A stretch of 64,000 bases of DNA from Glutamicibacter sp. MNS18 (GTDB lineage: Bacteria > Actinomycetota > Actinomycetes > Actinomycetales > Micrococcaceae), in the NCBI RefSeq assembly GCF_026107515.2, contig NZ_JAPCHW010000013.1, positions 30,810-94,809 of the forward strand, read 5' to 3'. Below are positions 33,722-43,316 of this stretch, one piece after another; within the stretch, counting starts at the first letter, position 1; the number at the start of each line of letters is the position of its first letter. Made by a program: the position numbers and the translations under genes. The notes beneath the pieces are model-generated. The model was not told where the DNA came from, did no database searches, and was given only the letters and a program-made list of their open reading frames with translations.

Positions 33722-34305
33722 TTAAACGATGTGGCCACGCGATGCCCGGGTACCGGGTGGGCACTGGTTGGCGGTGGCGGGATCGATGATGAACCGGGAG
33801 CGGACCTGTGAGGCCAACACCCGCTCATGGGCCTCGTTGACCTGCTCGGCGTCAAGGAGCTCCCGCTGCGGCAGGATGCCGTTCGTGGCACAGGCTTCCA
33901 GCACTTCCCGGGTTTCACGGATGCCGCCGTCGCCTGATCCGGGACTGCGGAAAGATGCAGAACGTAGTTCTCATCGAGGACCACATGGATAGAGCCGCCG
34001 CCCCGAGAAATCGTGCCGTCGCGGTAGAAGCTGTCGTAGGCCTTGGCATTACCTGCCAGGCACGTCTGCTCCCCACCGTCAAGGCACTGCACCCGTGCGC
34101 CAGGAGTCCGCATGCCAACCGACACCGACAGCTTGTCCCACCACCGCGTGGCGCGGAGTCAGCAGGTACGGGAACTCGCCCCAGTCGCCGCGTGCGGCTT
34201 GGATGCTCTCGTGGCCGATACCGGAGTAGCGATCTCGATCCGGGCATGCTTCGGCCCGATCTCCCGGCGTTCGAGCTGTGCGGGGACCAGCGGTTCCGCT
34301 GCGGA
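33722..34305 (-). pseudogene. Zinc alcohol dehydrogenase (AdhC type), frameshifted and deleted
   Basis: Three separate pieces of one NADP-dependent alcohol dehydrogenase are found in order on the minus strand: the N-terminal LVPAQLERREIGPKHARIEI (near 34300-34230), GDWGEFPYLLTPRHAVVGQ (near 34190-34130) with a GVGW...CLDGGEQTCLAGNAKAY structural-zinc region and GGSIHVVLDENYVLH (near 34060-33950), then MLEACATNGILPQRELLDAEQ to VRSRFIIDPATA (33904-33740). The central nucleotide-binding domain, about 150 residues, is missing and at least two frame changes separate the pieces. Not functional. Confidence 0.75.
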
Positions 34306-34576
34306 ATGGTTCGATCCTTCGGTACGGTTCTGGTGAATCCGGCCAGCCTGGGGTGGCGGTGGTGTGTGGACGTCCGTCCGGGCATCCATCGGATGCACGC
34401 TTTCCGAATCGTCCAGGCTTTCACCGACCCAACAGGTCGGCAAATGCCGCCGCGACAGAGTCTGACCAGGAGTGCAGCTGGTGGTCCGTGATTCCCGCCG
34501 GCACGTCCTGGGCCCCTTCCGCGCTCATTCCCGGGTGAAACAGGCGCGGGACGATCCCAGATGAGCGGCCGTGCGT

Positions 34577-34939
34577 CTATTTGGCCGGCGAAGCAGGGGC
34601 ATCGCCCGGACCTCCGGCCCACACCATGAAGACAGGTTCGGTGCCACGGTTGTGGATGCGGTGGGGGACGCTGGGTGGAACCGCCAGCGCATCCCCCTTC
34701 TTCAGGAGGTATTCATTCTCGCCATCATCGATGAATCCCTCGCCGCTAACGCAGTAGAACACCTCCCAGGCGCCTTCGTGCCCTGGATCCACGGCCCCGG
34801 TATCACCGGGGTTCACCAGGGAGGTCCCGAACCACATGGCCTCATTGCGCAGGAACTCACGGCAGATTTCGGGGCCTTCGTAAAAAAGGGTTGCGTCTTC
34901 TTCGCGAACCACATAAGGAAGGGTCTGGGTCGAGGTCAT
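34577..34939 (-). CDS. Single-domain cupin protein
   Basis: A 120-residue beta-barrel protein. The ATG at 34939 follows AAAGGAGAAAG; the long upstream frame is leader. Cupin motif 1 is about HEGAWEVFYCVSGEGFIDDG and motif 2 is PPSVPHRIHN, with metal-binding His and Glu in the usual order, although the first His is placed as in G-H-E-G. Such small cupins are isomerases, dioxygenases or sugar-binding proteins. The identical GntR operator found before the catabolic operon lies at 35082-35096, 143 bases upstream, so it probably belongs to the same regulon. Confidence 0.8.
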   Translation of the reverse strand: MTSTQTLPYVVREEDATLFYEGPEICREFLRNEAMWFGTSLVNPGDTGAVDPGHEGAWEVFYCVSGEGFIDDGENEYLLKKGDALAVPPSVPHRIHNRGTEPVFMVWAGGPGDAPASPAK

Positions 34940-35081
34940 GGCTTTCTCCTTTTGACAGAACGGGGATCCGAGGTGCAGCTCGTCCGGATGGGCGGGACGC
35001 CCTGACGCTGAGGCTGCGTGACAGGTATCCCCGGTACCGTCCATCGCAGCAGACCTACCAGCGTCCACCGACAACATGTAA

Positions 35082-35096
35082 AGTTGTCCTACATCT
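35082..35096. promoter_or_regulatory. GntR operator site 3 (cupin promoter)
   Basis: AGTTGTCCTACATCT, identical over 15 bases to site 1 at 31128-31142, upstream of the cupin gene. Confidence 0.7.
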
Positions 35097-35360
35097 TGAT
35101 CCAAAGCCTAGATTGGCGCCGGTCACCATGTCAAGGCCCAGGGGCGGAATCCGATCCGTTGGCGTTCGCGTCCGGCCCGGTCGACTTGCCGCCCCGCCCC
35201 GCTTGCCGCTCCGCCGAGTACCGGCCCTTTCATCTAAAGTGGTATTGACCTGGGATTTTTATCTGGGAGAACGAAGGCACCCCACAGCCCATCCGCGAAG
35301 GGTTCGGACACCCGGAGACCGCTCGGTCGCGAGCTCCAGCAGGCACTCCGCCGCATCCAA

Positions 35361-35375
35361 TGCTGTAGGACATTT
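35361..35375. promoter_or_regulatory. GntR operator site 4 (MFS promoter region)
   Basis: TGCTGTAGGACATTT contains TGTAGGACA, the reverse complement of the core TGTCCTACA of sites 1 and 3. It lies 247 bases before the MFS start. Confidence 0.55.
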
Positions 35376-35440
35376 TGAAGCTATCGTGAAAACGTCCTTG
35401 ACAGCATGACCTGTGTCACGTAGGTTTTCACTACGAGATT

Positions 35441-35455
35441 AGCTGTATGACAGGT
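35441..35455. promoter_or_regulatory. GntR operator site 5 (MFS promoter region)
   Basis: AGCTGTATGACAGGT fits the dyad AGnTGTnnnACAnnT and lies 167 bases before the MFS start. With site 4 it makes a pair spaced by 80 bases. The rest of the 34940-35621 gap shows no gene. Confidence 0.5.
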
Positions 35456-35621
35456 ACCGGGTACTATGCGAAGGTACCGGTCAGCCAATCGACCTAAGAA
35501 GCGCGGTTACCCCGGCTAGTCGACGATTTTCTCCGGTGCCGTTCAGAGGATACGGCCAAGACCCTGGACATCGACCTTGCTGGGCATCGCTGGCTGAAAT
35601 CCCCGGAGCAAGGATCCCCAC

Positions 35622-36968
35622 GTGTCACGACTATCAAACCAACGAACCAACGTCGGCGGCGAACCCGCGATGACCTATAAAAGGCGATTCCTCATCCGGC
35701 TCACCGCAGTGCTCATTGGTGGCATGTTCCTTGACGGATACATCCTTGGCATCATCGGCACGGTCATCGGGGTCATCTCCATTGAGCTGCAATTCAGTGC
35801 GCTCTGGGAAGGCCTGATTGTCGCCTCGGTGCTCGCCGGCATCCTGATCGGCTCCCCTATCGGCGGGTGGCTCAGCGACCGTTTCGGACGCAAGCCGCTG
35901 TTCATGATCGACATGCTGATCTTCGTCGTCGCCTCCGCGATGCAGTTCTTCATCCACGAGCCGTGGCAATTGTTCGTGGTGCGCCTGCTGATGGGAGTGG
36001 CTATCGGCATCGAATACTCCGTCGGATGGCCCTTGATGTCCGAGTTCGCTCCGGCACGCATGCGCGGACGCCTGCTGGGACTGACCCTGATTGCCTTCTA
36101 CGCCGGATTCATGGCGGCCTTCGTCATCGGCTACCTGCTCACCACCTTCACCACCGTGGATTGGCGCGTCATCCTGGGATCCAGCACGATCATCGCGTTG
36201 AGCCTTTTTGTGGCCCGCTTCGGACTACCCGAATCACCCCACTGGCTCTGGTCGAAGAAACGCTATGCGGAGGCGCGCGAAACCGCGGACAAGTACCTGG
36301 AGGAAGAGTTCGTCTGGGATGCCCCGGCCGATCCCTCGGCCCACCCCACCGGCAGGTTCTCCATGCTGTTCTCGCGCAAGTACTGGCGTGCGACCCTGTT
36401 CTGCTCGGTATTCTGGCTGTGCGCCGTCACCCCGTATTTCGCCATCGCCACTTTCGCGGATAGCGTCCTGGCCATGTTCGGTCTCAATGAAGGGCTCCTG
36501 GGCGGTATCGCGATGTCCGGACTGGCGGTTCTGGGCGTTGGGTTCACCGTCCTGCTGATCGACCGCCGCGGCCGCCGGTCGCTGACCGTGCCTCCCCAGT
36601 GGGTCTGCTTCGTGCTGCTGCTCGGATTGGGTCTCTGGGTCGGGGCGCCGATGTGGTTCGTGCTCGGTTGCCTGCTGGCCTTTTCCTTCCTCAATGCGGG
36701 CTACACGACGCTAACCGGTGTTTATCCTGGTGAGGTCTTCCCCACCGAGATCCGCGGGCTGGGCACCGGCTTCGCAACAGCAGTCAGCCGTGTAGGTGCC
36801 GGATTCGGCACGTTCGTCCTGCCCTCTTTGATCAACAACTTCGGTGTGGAACGGACCATGCTCATGGCGGCCGGCGTGGTGCTGATCGGCGCCTTGATAT
36901 CCCAATGGCTGGCTCCCGAGACCAAGGGCAAGAGCCTGACGGAGACCTCCGCGGGCTACGTCCACTAG
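35622..36968 (+). CDS. MFS transporter, sugar-porter type
   Basis: A 448-residue permease with 12 predicted helices. It starts with GTG behind AAGGA. MFS landmarks: GGWLSDRFGRKPLFMID between TM2 and TM3, EYSVGWPLMSEFAPARMRGRL after TM4, GLPESPHWLW before the central loop, IDRRGRRSL in the second half, and PETKGKSLTE at the C-terminus, the sugar-porter signature. Two GntR-type dyads lie in its promoter, so it is probably the sugar or polyol importer of the kinase pathway. Substrate not determined. Confidence 0.88.
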   Translation: MSRLSNQRTNVGGEPAMTYKRRFLIRLTAVLIGGMFLDGYILGIIGTVIGVISIELQFSALWEGLIVASVLAGILIGSPIGGWLSDRFGRKPLFMIDMLIFVVASAMQFFIHEPWQLFVVRLLMGVAIGIEYSVGWPLMSEFAPARMRGRLLGLTLIAFYAGFMAAFVIGYLLTTFTTVDWRVILGSSTIIALSLFVARFGLPESPHWLWSKKRYAEARETADKYLEEEFVWDAPADPSAHPTGRFSMLFSRKYWRATLFCSVFWLCAVTPYFAIATFADSVLAMFGLNEGLLGGIAMSGLAVLGVGFTVLLIDRRGRRSLTVPPQWVCFVLLLGLGLWVGAPMWFVLGCLLAFSFLNAGYTTLTGVYPGEVFPTEIRGLGTGFATAVSRVGAGFGTFVLPSLINNFGVERTMLMAAGVVLIGALISQWLAPETKGKSLTETSAGYVH

Positions 36969-37929
36969 TCGCTGCCACCCCGCGGCGGGGTCGGTGCATC
37001 GTGGCCATTGGTGCGCGAAATGCGTGAACGACTGATTGGTCAGGGGATCCGGTGCAACCCCGAGGCGGCACGTACCGCGATCGCCCCGAGCACGCGGCGC
37101 GCCGCTTAGGCCTCGGAGACATCCCCGATACCCGGGCTCCTGACGACGATCGAGTTCGACCGCACCGCCCTGCGGACCATTATCACCGGCCTCCCCAGGG
37201 AGCGCCCCCGAGGAGCCCACGGAAATCTCCCTCTGCCCTGCACATTGTCCGTCCAACATCCCGCGCCGCAGCGCAGCTAGGATCTCCTCTTCGATCTTGC
37301 CCGCCCGCTCCGGGTGACCGGCCAGGACCGTGGTCCAACCGCGCACCGGCGCCGTCGGGCTCTCCCGGCGTTCGGCCATCCAGATGAAGGGGGCAGAGCC
37401 GGAGCGGTGCCAACGGCGGCCAGCCGTCCCGTAGTTTCCAGGACAGCACGCGCCCCGGGCACGGAGGCCGCAGCAGGTCGGCGGCCGGTACGGTTCGTCT
37501 CCTGCCTCTGTTGTCCAAGGACAATCCGATGCTCAACACCAGGCAGGAACCCCGCGAATCGACCGCGAAGCCGGAGATCACCATGTGTCGTTCGGCCAGC
37601 GTGTAGCGGATCCTTTCGGTGGAGTCATTGCCGTGCGAGAATTCCCGCCACGTAAGCGAAACCAGTGACTGGCTGACCCTCACGGCATCGGCAACGAACC
37701 TGTTGGAGCCCCTTGAATGCTTGCATCCACAACGGGGCGGTCAGGATCGTCCCCTGCGGCTCGGACCGTTGCCCGGCGACATCCGGCGTCACTTGGGAAT
37801 GCATGGGAAAGTCCAGGACGGGTCCCCGGGTGACTCATTCTCGGTCCGACTTCCCGCCACGACATTCCACGTCCCGGTGCCGTGCCGGTTCCGGGCAAGG
37901 ACCGGGGCAGACAGGCGCCCAGACGGAGC
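36969..37929. other. 960-base stretch without a recognised gene
   Basis: After the MFS gene no frame has a convincing family match. The longest minus-strand frames (37183-37683, 36711-37379) have Gly/Arg/Pro-rich, shadow-like composition in most parts; only the first 60 residues of the former look coding. A CCCCG/CGGGG hairpin at about 36975 could end the MFS transcript. The region may hold a heavily decayed gene. Confidence 0.4.
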
Positions 37930-38662
37930 GAAGATGTTCGATATCGCCGTTGGGCGGGCTGGCCGCGGGCTACCGCCTGGAACGTGAAGGGCGGCAGGTG
38001 CTGCTCCTGGAGGAAACAGAACGGCTCGGCGGGCGGTCCATGACCGTTCGCATCGCCGGCGAGGCAGTCAACCTCGGGGCCATGTTCGTCTATGCGGGTA
38101 CCGCATCCCATGACCTGGAGGTCGAGCCGGGGCGACCCTGCAGCCGTTCGAACCGGCTATGTTCGGGATCCATGCCAATGTCCGCACGGTGATTGCCGAC
38201 AACATCGCGGATCTGGTCAGCGGGCTCCGGCTGCTGGAAGAATCCCGGGCGGCACAGAGGACGTTCTTCACACGCCTGGCCGAGGGGTACCGCGCCAATA
38301 CCCTGCATGGACGGCTGCGCCTCGGGCACAGGGATGGAATGGTCCAGTTCGTGTGCCACGGGAACATTTCAGGCTACTTGGAAAGGGCCACGGATCCTGG
38401 TTCAGGGCTGCTGGAGCAATGGGTCGGGGAACTCCTCGAGGTCGCTCCGCGCTTGCGCGGGCGCATCCTCGGCTCCGGGATCCAGTCCTGGGGACATTGT
38501 TTCTCTCTGTTGACCCCCACCAGCTACGCGGCGCTGGCATCGCTCCAGCCGCCGATCGGCGACGGCCTGCATTTCGCGGGGGACTACTCCTCCGGAACCG
38601 CTGGAACACACGGTGCCTACACGGAAGCCCAGCGCGTCACCCGGGACATCCTGCGGACATGA
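37930..38662 (+). pseudogene. Flavin amine oxidase, frameshifted and internally deleted
   Basis: The N-terminal FAD region AAGYRLEREGRQVLLLEETERLGGRSMTVR... is read in one frame (about 37960-38120), with the GxGxxG block just upstream in another. The sequence then switches frame to MFGIHANVRTVIADN (38159) and continues to the C-terminal FAD loop IGDGLHFAGDYSSGTAGTHGAYTEAQR near 38600. The middle substrate domain is much shorter than in intact amine oxidases of about 450 residues. Dead gene; unrelated in detail to the intact oxidase at 27271. Confidence 0.75.
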
Positions 38663-38838
38663 TCCACGGTTTCCCGGCACTGATCCCCGCTGTAGCGATC
38701 CACCCGCCGGGGCGAAGCCTGCCCGGGGGCCAATGCCGAAAAAGCCCGCCAGGCACGCGCCCCAAAGCACTTGCCTGACGGACCGGCACCTGCTGCGCGG
38801 AAACGGGCCCGATGCCGTTGCCCCGATCGGAGACTGCG

Positions 38839-38862
38839 GGCATGGGTCGGACGCCCCATGCC
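38839..38862 (-). terminator. Hairpin downstream of the dioxygenase gene
   Basis: GGCATGGG and CCCATGCC, a perfect 8-bp stem with an 8-base loop, 105 bases after the dioxygenase stop. No T-run. Otherwise the gap 38663-38966 shows no gene. Confidence 0.4.
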
Positions 38863-38966
38863 GGCCGAGGTAAATGAAGTATGGCCGAAAAGGGGCGCCC
38901 GGTTTGGAGCGGAGCCGTGGTGTCGGCGCAATGGTCGGCACCACGGTCCCTCAGCAGGTGGCTCGG

Positions 38967-39968
38967 TTAGCCGTTGTTTTCCAGGCCCTTTTCGGCGCCC
39001 TTCAGGTGCGGGTACACGTCAACGAAGCGGCTGTACTTGTATTGTCCGCAGGTGTACGGGGCGGTTTGCGCCGGGTTCTCGTCGGTGACACACGTTGGCA
39101 CAGTTTCCACAGGAGCGTGGAAGTCCAGGTCGATAAAGAAAGGGATGGAGTAACGCTCCTTTCCACTGGTATTCACTACACGGTGCACCGTCGAGGAGTA
39201 ACGGCCATGGGTCATCGCCTGGACCAGGTCACCGATGTTGATGACGAACGCCCCCTCGATCGGCGGTGCGCTAATCCACTCGCCTTCACTGTTGCGCACC
39301 TGCAGGCCACCGACCGCATCCTGGTTCAGGATGGTCAGGAAACCGTAGTCGGTATGCGCACCGATACCGACTTCGTCCTTCGACGCGGACAGTTCCTGTG
39401 GTGGGTAGTGCAGCAGCCGTTGGATGGTGATCGGGTGACGTTGGATGTCCTCGAAGTAGTTCGCTGGCAAGTCCAGGCTGATAGCGAAAGCGCTGACCAG
39501 TTTGCGAGCCAGGCCCATCATCGCATCGTGGTAAGCGTCGCAGGTCTCGCGAAATTCAGGTAGTTCTTCCGGCATGAGGTTCGGGCCGAAGAACGGTGAG
39601 ACTTCCTTCTCGTCCACGCCGTAATCGAAGGCTTCCTTGAAGTCGCGGGTGTTCTTCGGGTCGGCATTTTCGGCGAATGGCGGGATGTAGCCACGCAGCG
39701 TCAATCCCGAGTTGGCTACGTTCAGACGCTGCTTGACTTCCAACGGAAGGTTGAAGAAGTCCTTGGTCACCCGGTACATCTGGTCGATCAGTTCCTGGTC
39801 AATCCCGTGGTTCTTCACGTAGAAGAAACCGACTTCTTCACAGGCCTTGCCGATGGTCCGTGCAACGCCTTCGGCATCGCTACCGTCAACCAAAGCTGAA
39901 ATGTCGATCAGCGGAATTTCCTCGAATGCGGTCTGCTTGGTCGCAAGGCGGCTGTCTACTGCGGTCAT
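38967..39968 (-). CDS. 2-oxoglutarate/Fe(II) dioxygenase, isopenicillin N synthase family
   Basis: A 333-residue non-haem iron oxygenase. The ATG at 39968 starts MTAVDSRLATKQ; the frame is open further upstream but that part has no ribosome site. The iron triad is His205 and Asp207 (GAHTDYGFLTIL) with His262 (TVHRVVN), and the RYSIPFF motif (Arg272, Ser274) binds 2-oxoglutarate. PLIDISAL and FFYVKNHGI are the family N-terminal blocks. Members hydroxylate or ring-close amino acids, nucleobases or xenobiotics. It is monocistronic next to a LysR gene and a Ldh2-type dehydrogenase. Substrate unknown. Confidence 0.88.
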   Translation of the reverse strand: MTAVDSRLATKQTAFEEIPLIDISALVDGSDAEGVARTIGKACEEVGFFYVKNHGIDQELIDQMYRVTKDFFNLPLEVKQRLNVANSGLTLRGYIPPFAENADPKNTRDFKEAFDYGVDEKEVSPFFGPNLMPEELPEFRETCDAYHDAMMGLARKLVSAFAISLDLPANYFEDIQRHPITIQRLLHYPPQELSASKDEVGIGAHTDYGFLTILNQDAVGGLQVRNSEGEWISAPPIEGAFVINIGDLVQAMTHGRYSSTVHRVVNTSGKERYSIPFFIDLDFHAPVETVPTCVTDENPAQTAPYTCGQYKYSRFVDVYPHLKGAEKGLENNG

Positions 39969-40230
39969 GGTGATCGTCTCCCTTGAACGAATGAATTCGG
40001 TAAATAGCAACTTCGAGCTGTTCTCGCTTTTGCCGGTAAGAAAAGTGTTGCCCAGGTCACCCGTGAAGGACAAGCAAATGATTTTTTGCTAAATCGTGCA
40101 AAAATTTTGCATGGTTCGTGGGCTGTAATCCCACGTCCCTCGAACCGTTCACTGACCCGGAATTACAGAGCAATACCGGGATTCCCGCAAGCCCATCGGT
40201 CCTGCGGGAAGCAAGCGGTGGACGGGATCC

Positions 40231-40266
40231 GAGGGGCGCGAGGGGCGCGAGGGGCGCGAGGGGCGC
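40231..40266. repeat. Four perfect tandem copies of a 9-bp unit
   Basis: GAGGGGCGC is repeated four times without mismatch in the 520-base gap between the dioxygenase and LysR genes. No gene is supported in that gap. Such a run is prone to copy-number change by slippage. Confidence 0.85.
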
Positions 40267-40488
40267 GAGCAGCCGACCTGCGGCCCCACGGAAACAGACA
40301 ACTTCACCGTGGTGTGTGACAGCTTTGCCAATGAGCCGTACCCTAGGCTCTATGGAAACTGTAGTTTCCGTCGCAAACACCTGGACCATTGAAAAACAAC
40401 CACGGAAACAGCATCGTGGTGCATGGGGAGTCCTTGAAGGGCCAGTACCCTGCACATCCACAATCGGCATTATTCAGCGAGATGGCTC

Positions 40489-41484
40489 ATGATTGACAAC
40501 AAGATAAAAGTTCTGCAGATGGTGGAGCACTACGGGAGTGTCACCGCTGCGGCTACCGCCTTGAGCTATACCCCGTCGGCGGTCTCCTACCAGCTGCGGC
40601 AACTCGCGGAGCAGGTGGGGGCGAAACTGCTCGAACCTTCTGGCCGGGGTATCTCGCTGACACCGGCGGCGCGCACCCTGCTGCGGCATGCCGTGATCAT
40701 GCAGCAGCAGTGGGAAACGGCGCGCAGCGAAATCGCCGCGACCTACCAGCACCTGTCCGGCACGTTCACACTCTGCGGTTTCTCCACTGCTGCATCCCAT
40801 CTGCTGCCATATGCCCTGGCCACCTTGAGCAAACGGCACCCCGATCTCAAGGTCCGGCTGGTCGAGGCCGAACCGGTGCGCTGTTTCGATCTGCTCCTGG
40901 CGGAGACCATCGACCTTGCACTCGTCCTGGTGACCGCAGAGACCCCACCGCTGAGCGACGAACGGTTCGATCAGCAGCTATTGCTGGATGACCCCCTGGA
41001 TCTCGTGGTGCCAACCACCCATCCGTTGGCCGCCTATGACGAGGTTCCGTTGTCTTCCGCCGCCCTGGAACCCTGGGTCATCGCCACCCCGGGAAGCGCA
41101 TACCACAAGCTCACCGTCTCGGCGTGTGTTGCCGCCGGATTCACACCGGATATCGCGCATCAGGCCGATGAGTGGGAGACCGGGGCGGCACTGGTGGCCC
41201 AGGGGCTGTGCGTGATGCTTGTCCCCCGGCTCGGCGGCGTCAACCCGGTGTGGCCGGTCAAGCGGATCCGGCTGACCGGTGAACCGGCTCCCACCCGCCG
41301 CATCATGGCGGCAACCCGCAAGGGCGGTGCGTCCCATCCGCTGGTCGCGCAAACCCTCGAACTGGTGAAGACCGCCTCGGCCAACATGTCGACCCATGGG
41401 GTGCCACCAAGCGCCGTGGGGCCCACGGCGGACGAGTCGGGGGCCGGACGGGCCGCGCATGAAACAACACCGACAGCGGACTAG
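40489..41484 (+). CDS. LysR-family regulator
   Basis: A 331-residue LysR protein. The winged helix is KVLQMVEHYGSVTAAATALSYTPSAVSYQLRQLAEQVGAKLLEPSGRGISLT, with an unusual short N-terminus MIDNKI. The effector domain begins near residue 90 with GTFTLCGFSTAASHLLPYAL and contains the TIDLALVLVTA strand. The C-terminal 35 residues after ELVKTASA are Gly/Pro/Thr-rich and extra to the family. It is followed at 113 bases by a Ldh2-family dehydrogenase in the same direction, its probable target. The divergent dioxygenase gene could be another. Confidence 0.88.
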   Translation: MIDNKIKVLQMVEHYGSVTAAATALSYTPSAVSYQLRQLAEQVGAKLLEPSGRGISLTPAARTLLRHAVIMQQQWETARSEIAATYQHLSGTFTLCGFSTAASHLLPYALATLSKRHPDLKVRLVEAEPVRCFDLLLAETIDLALVLVTAETPPLSDERFDQQLLLDDPLDLVVPTTHPLAAYDEVPLSSAALEPWVIATPGSAYHKLTVSACVAAGFTPDIAHQADEWETGAALVAQGLCVMLVPRLGGVNPVWPVKRIRLTGEPAPTRRIMAATRKGGASHPLVAQTLELVKTASANMSTHGVPPSAVGPTADESGAGRAAHETTPTAD

Positions 41485-41596
41485 GACAGGGACAACGGTT
41501 TCGAAAGCCCGGTACCCACCGGCCCCCCTGGCGTATCGGCCATCACCGATGGCTGCCAGCCCAACCGTAATTAGTGCGAGATCCGAGGAGCAATAA

Positions 41597-42586
41597 ATGG
41601 ACCACCGGTCACAAGACATTCTGGAGCTGTGCGCAAAGGCGGCAGTCGCCGCCGGTGCAAGCAGGGAACTGGGTCTGGCCCTCGGCCGGGCGACAGTGGC
41701 TGCGCAGGAAGCAGGCAAGGACGCGCTGGGAATCCAGCACTTCTTCGACTACCTGGATGCGGTCCAGGCCCACCGGATCGATGGAATGGCCGATCCGGTC
41801 ATCAGCACCCCAACGCCCGCGGTCTATCTCGCCGATGCCAGACAGGGAATCCCGCACGTGGCCTTCGACCGGGTGCTCGGCGATCTGGTGAGATCCGCCC
41901 ACGAGCTTGGTCTCGTGGTGCTGAGCATCAATAACAGCTACACCGGTGGTGCGCTGGGATACTTCTCCGAACGCATCGCGGAGGAAGGACTCGTGGGTCT
42001 CGTTGTCGGGAACTCCTCGGCGCACATGGCCGCCGGGGGAACCAAAAACGCCGTACTGGGAACGAACCCCCTGTCATTCGCCGTCCCCCAAGGCCCGGAC
42101 CGGCCGCCCCTGGTCTTCGACCAGGCCTCAAGCCAAACGGCGATGGTCAATGTCCGCGAGGCTGCGCGTAGCGGCCGCCCTATCCCCGACGATTGGGCCG
42201 TGGACGAGTACGGCATCCAGACCACTGACGCGGACAAAGCCCTCCTGGGAGCCCTACTTCCGTTCGGCGGTTACAAGGGTACTAACATCGCCCTGATGGT
42301 CGAGATGCTCGCGACCCTGTCGGGTGGCAGCTGGTCGCTGGATGCGGGCTCATTCAACTCGGGTGAGCGCAGCCCGGCGATAGGGATGTTCCTGGTTGCC
42401 ATCGATCCGACGGTCTTCGACCCGCAGTACCCACAGCGGGTTATCCAGCACGTGGACCGTTTGCGCAGCCAGCACGGGATGCGGTTCCCGGGAGATGCCC
42501 GCAGCCAACGGACCCATGGGACGTGCATGGTCGACGAGCAGGACTACAACCAGCTGCTCGCACGGGCTGGGGAACTGGCCCGGTAG
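41597..42586 (+). CDS. Malate/L-lactate dehydrogenase-family oxidoreductase (Ldh2)
   Basis: A 329-residue NAD(P)-dependent enzyme of the Ldh2/YlbC fold, acting on 2-hydroxy or 2-imino acids (malate, ureidoglycolate, delta-1-piperideine-2-carboxylate). The start follows GAGGAGCAATAA. Seen: SINNSYTGGALGYFSERIAEEGLVGLVVGNSSAHMAAGGT, TNPLSFAVP, and LLPFGGYKGTNIALMVEML, the conserved G-G-x-K-G nucleotide loop. The catalytic His in the family motif SHG/SYTGG region is replaced by the NNSYTGG form. A second family member lies at 54384. A hairpin follows at 42668. Confidence 0.82.
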   Translation: MDHRSQDILELCAKAAVAAGASRELGLALGRATVAAQEAGKDALGIQHFFDYLDAVQAHRIDGMADPVISTPTPAVYLADARQGIPHVAFDRVLGDLVRSAHELGLVVLSINNSYTGGALGYFSERIAEEGLVGLVVGNSSAHMAAGGTKNAVLGTNPLSFAVPQGPDRPPLVFDQASSQTAMVNVREAARSGRPIPDDWAVDEYGIQTTDADKALLGALLPFGGYKGTNIALMVEMLATLSGGSWSLDAGSFNSGERSPAIGMFLVAIDPTVFDPQYPQRVIQHVDRLRSQHGMRFPGDARSQRTHGTCMVDEQDYNQLLARAGELAR

Positions 42587-42667
42587 AAACTCGGCCGGCC
42601 CGGCGCCGAGCCCTTTCCTTTGTCCGTCATCTCCGGGGAAAATGGCTGCTCGCCACTGAACTGATGG

Positions 42668-42694
42668 GCCGTGACCTTCCGCTTCGGTCACGGC
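42668..42694 (+). terminator. 9-bp perfect hairpin after Ldh2 gene
   Basis: GCCGTGACC and GGTCACGGC with a 9-base loop, 82 bases after the dehydrogenase stop. No T-run but a strong stem. Confidence 0.55.
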
Positions 42695-43214
42695 ACGGTG
42701 CTGAGCCAAGTACATCCCCCAACCATTGGCGTATACCCCCGGACCCCACGGTCTACCGAACGTACACGGAGCAGGGTCCCTTTCCGTCACAGCGGCTTCG
42801 GCAACCCCACGTGCTGGAAGCCCACAGCCGCCTTGCGCCCGGGACGGCTGTCGCTGGGACGGCACGGCAGCACCGACCCACGAGGCGCCGCCGGTTCCCC
42901 GGACCCTTCATCGAGCAGATGTCGAGACCCCGAGTTGTCATGCTCAAAATATCCAGTTGTCACACGCAACTCTCTTTTAGCAACGGCAGTTCAGCAAGGA
43001 TATTCTCGATCTACTTCACCTTGGACTTTCCGCTTGACCGGCCTCGGCTGAGCTGCAGTTCGAATTCCCCAAAACATCAGACAACTTTAAAATGTGATCT
43101 AGACAACTTTGGTTAAGTTGGGTTAGAGTTTCGTCACAGCAAACCCGCGAAATGCGGGACGTTATTGCGCCCGGGAACTCGCAGCCCGGTGTGGCCAACA
43201 CTCGGACGGTAAGA

Positions 43215-43316
43215 ATGGGATTACCAATGAATCAGATGAATACAACGCACTTGCACCGTCTTCCATCATTTATCCGTGAATTACCTGGCTGCCGGTCCGG
43301 GCTTCACCGGCCATGA
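43215..43316 (+). CDS. Possible 33-residue leader peptide before the ABC operon
   Basis: A short frame starts ATG GGA TTA CCA behind the purine-rich GGACGGTAAGA, encodes a His/Arg/Leu-rich peptide (MNTTHLHRLPSFIRELPG near its middle) and stops at TGA 43314. After it come a 7-bp stem GAAAACC-agaca-GGTTTTC near 43354 and TCGCGT-5-ACGCGA near 43427, then the ABC ATPase start at 43477. The order short peptide, hairpins, transporter is like a transcription attenuator. I have no homologue for the peptide; the whole 42695-43476 gap otherwise shows no gene. Confidence 0.35.
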   Translation: MGLPMNQMNTTHLHRLPSFIRELPGCRSGLHRP

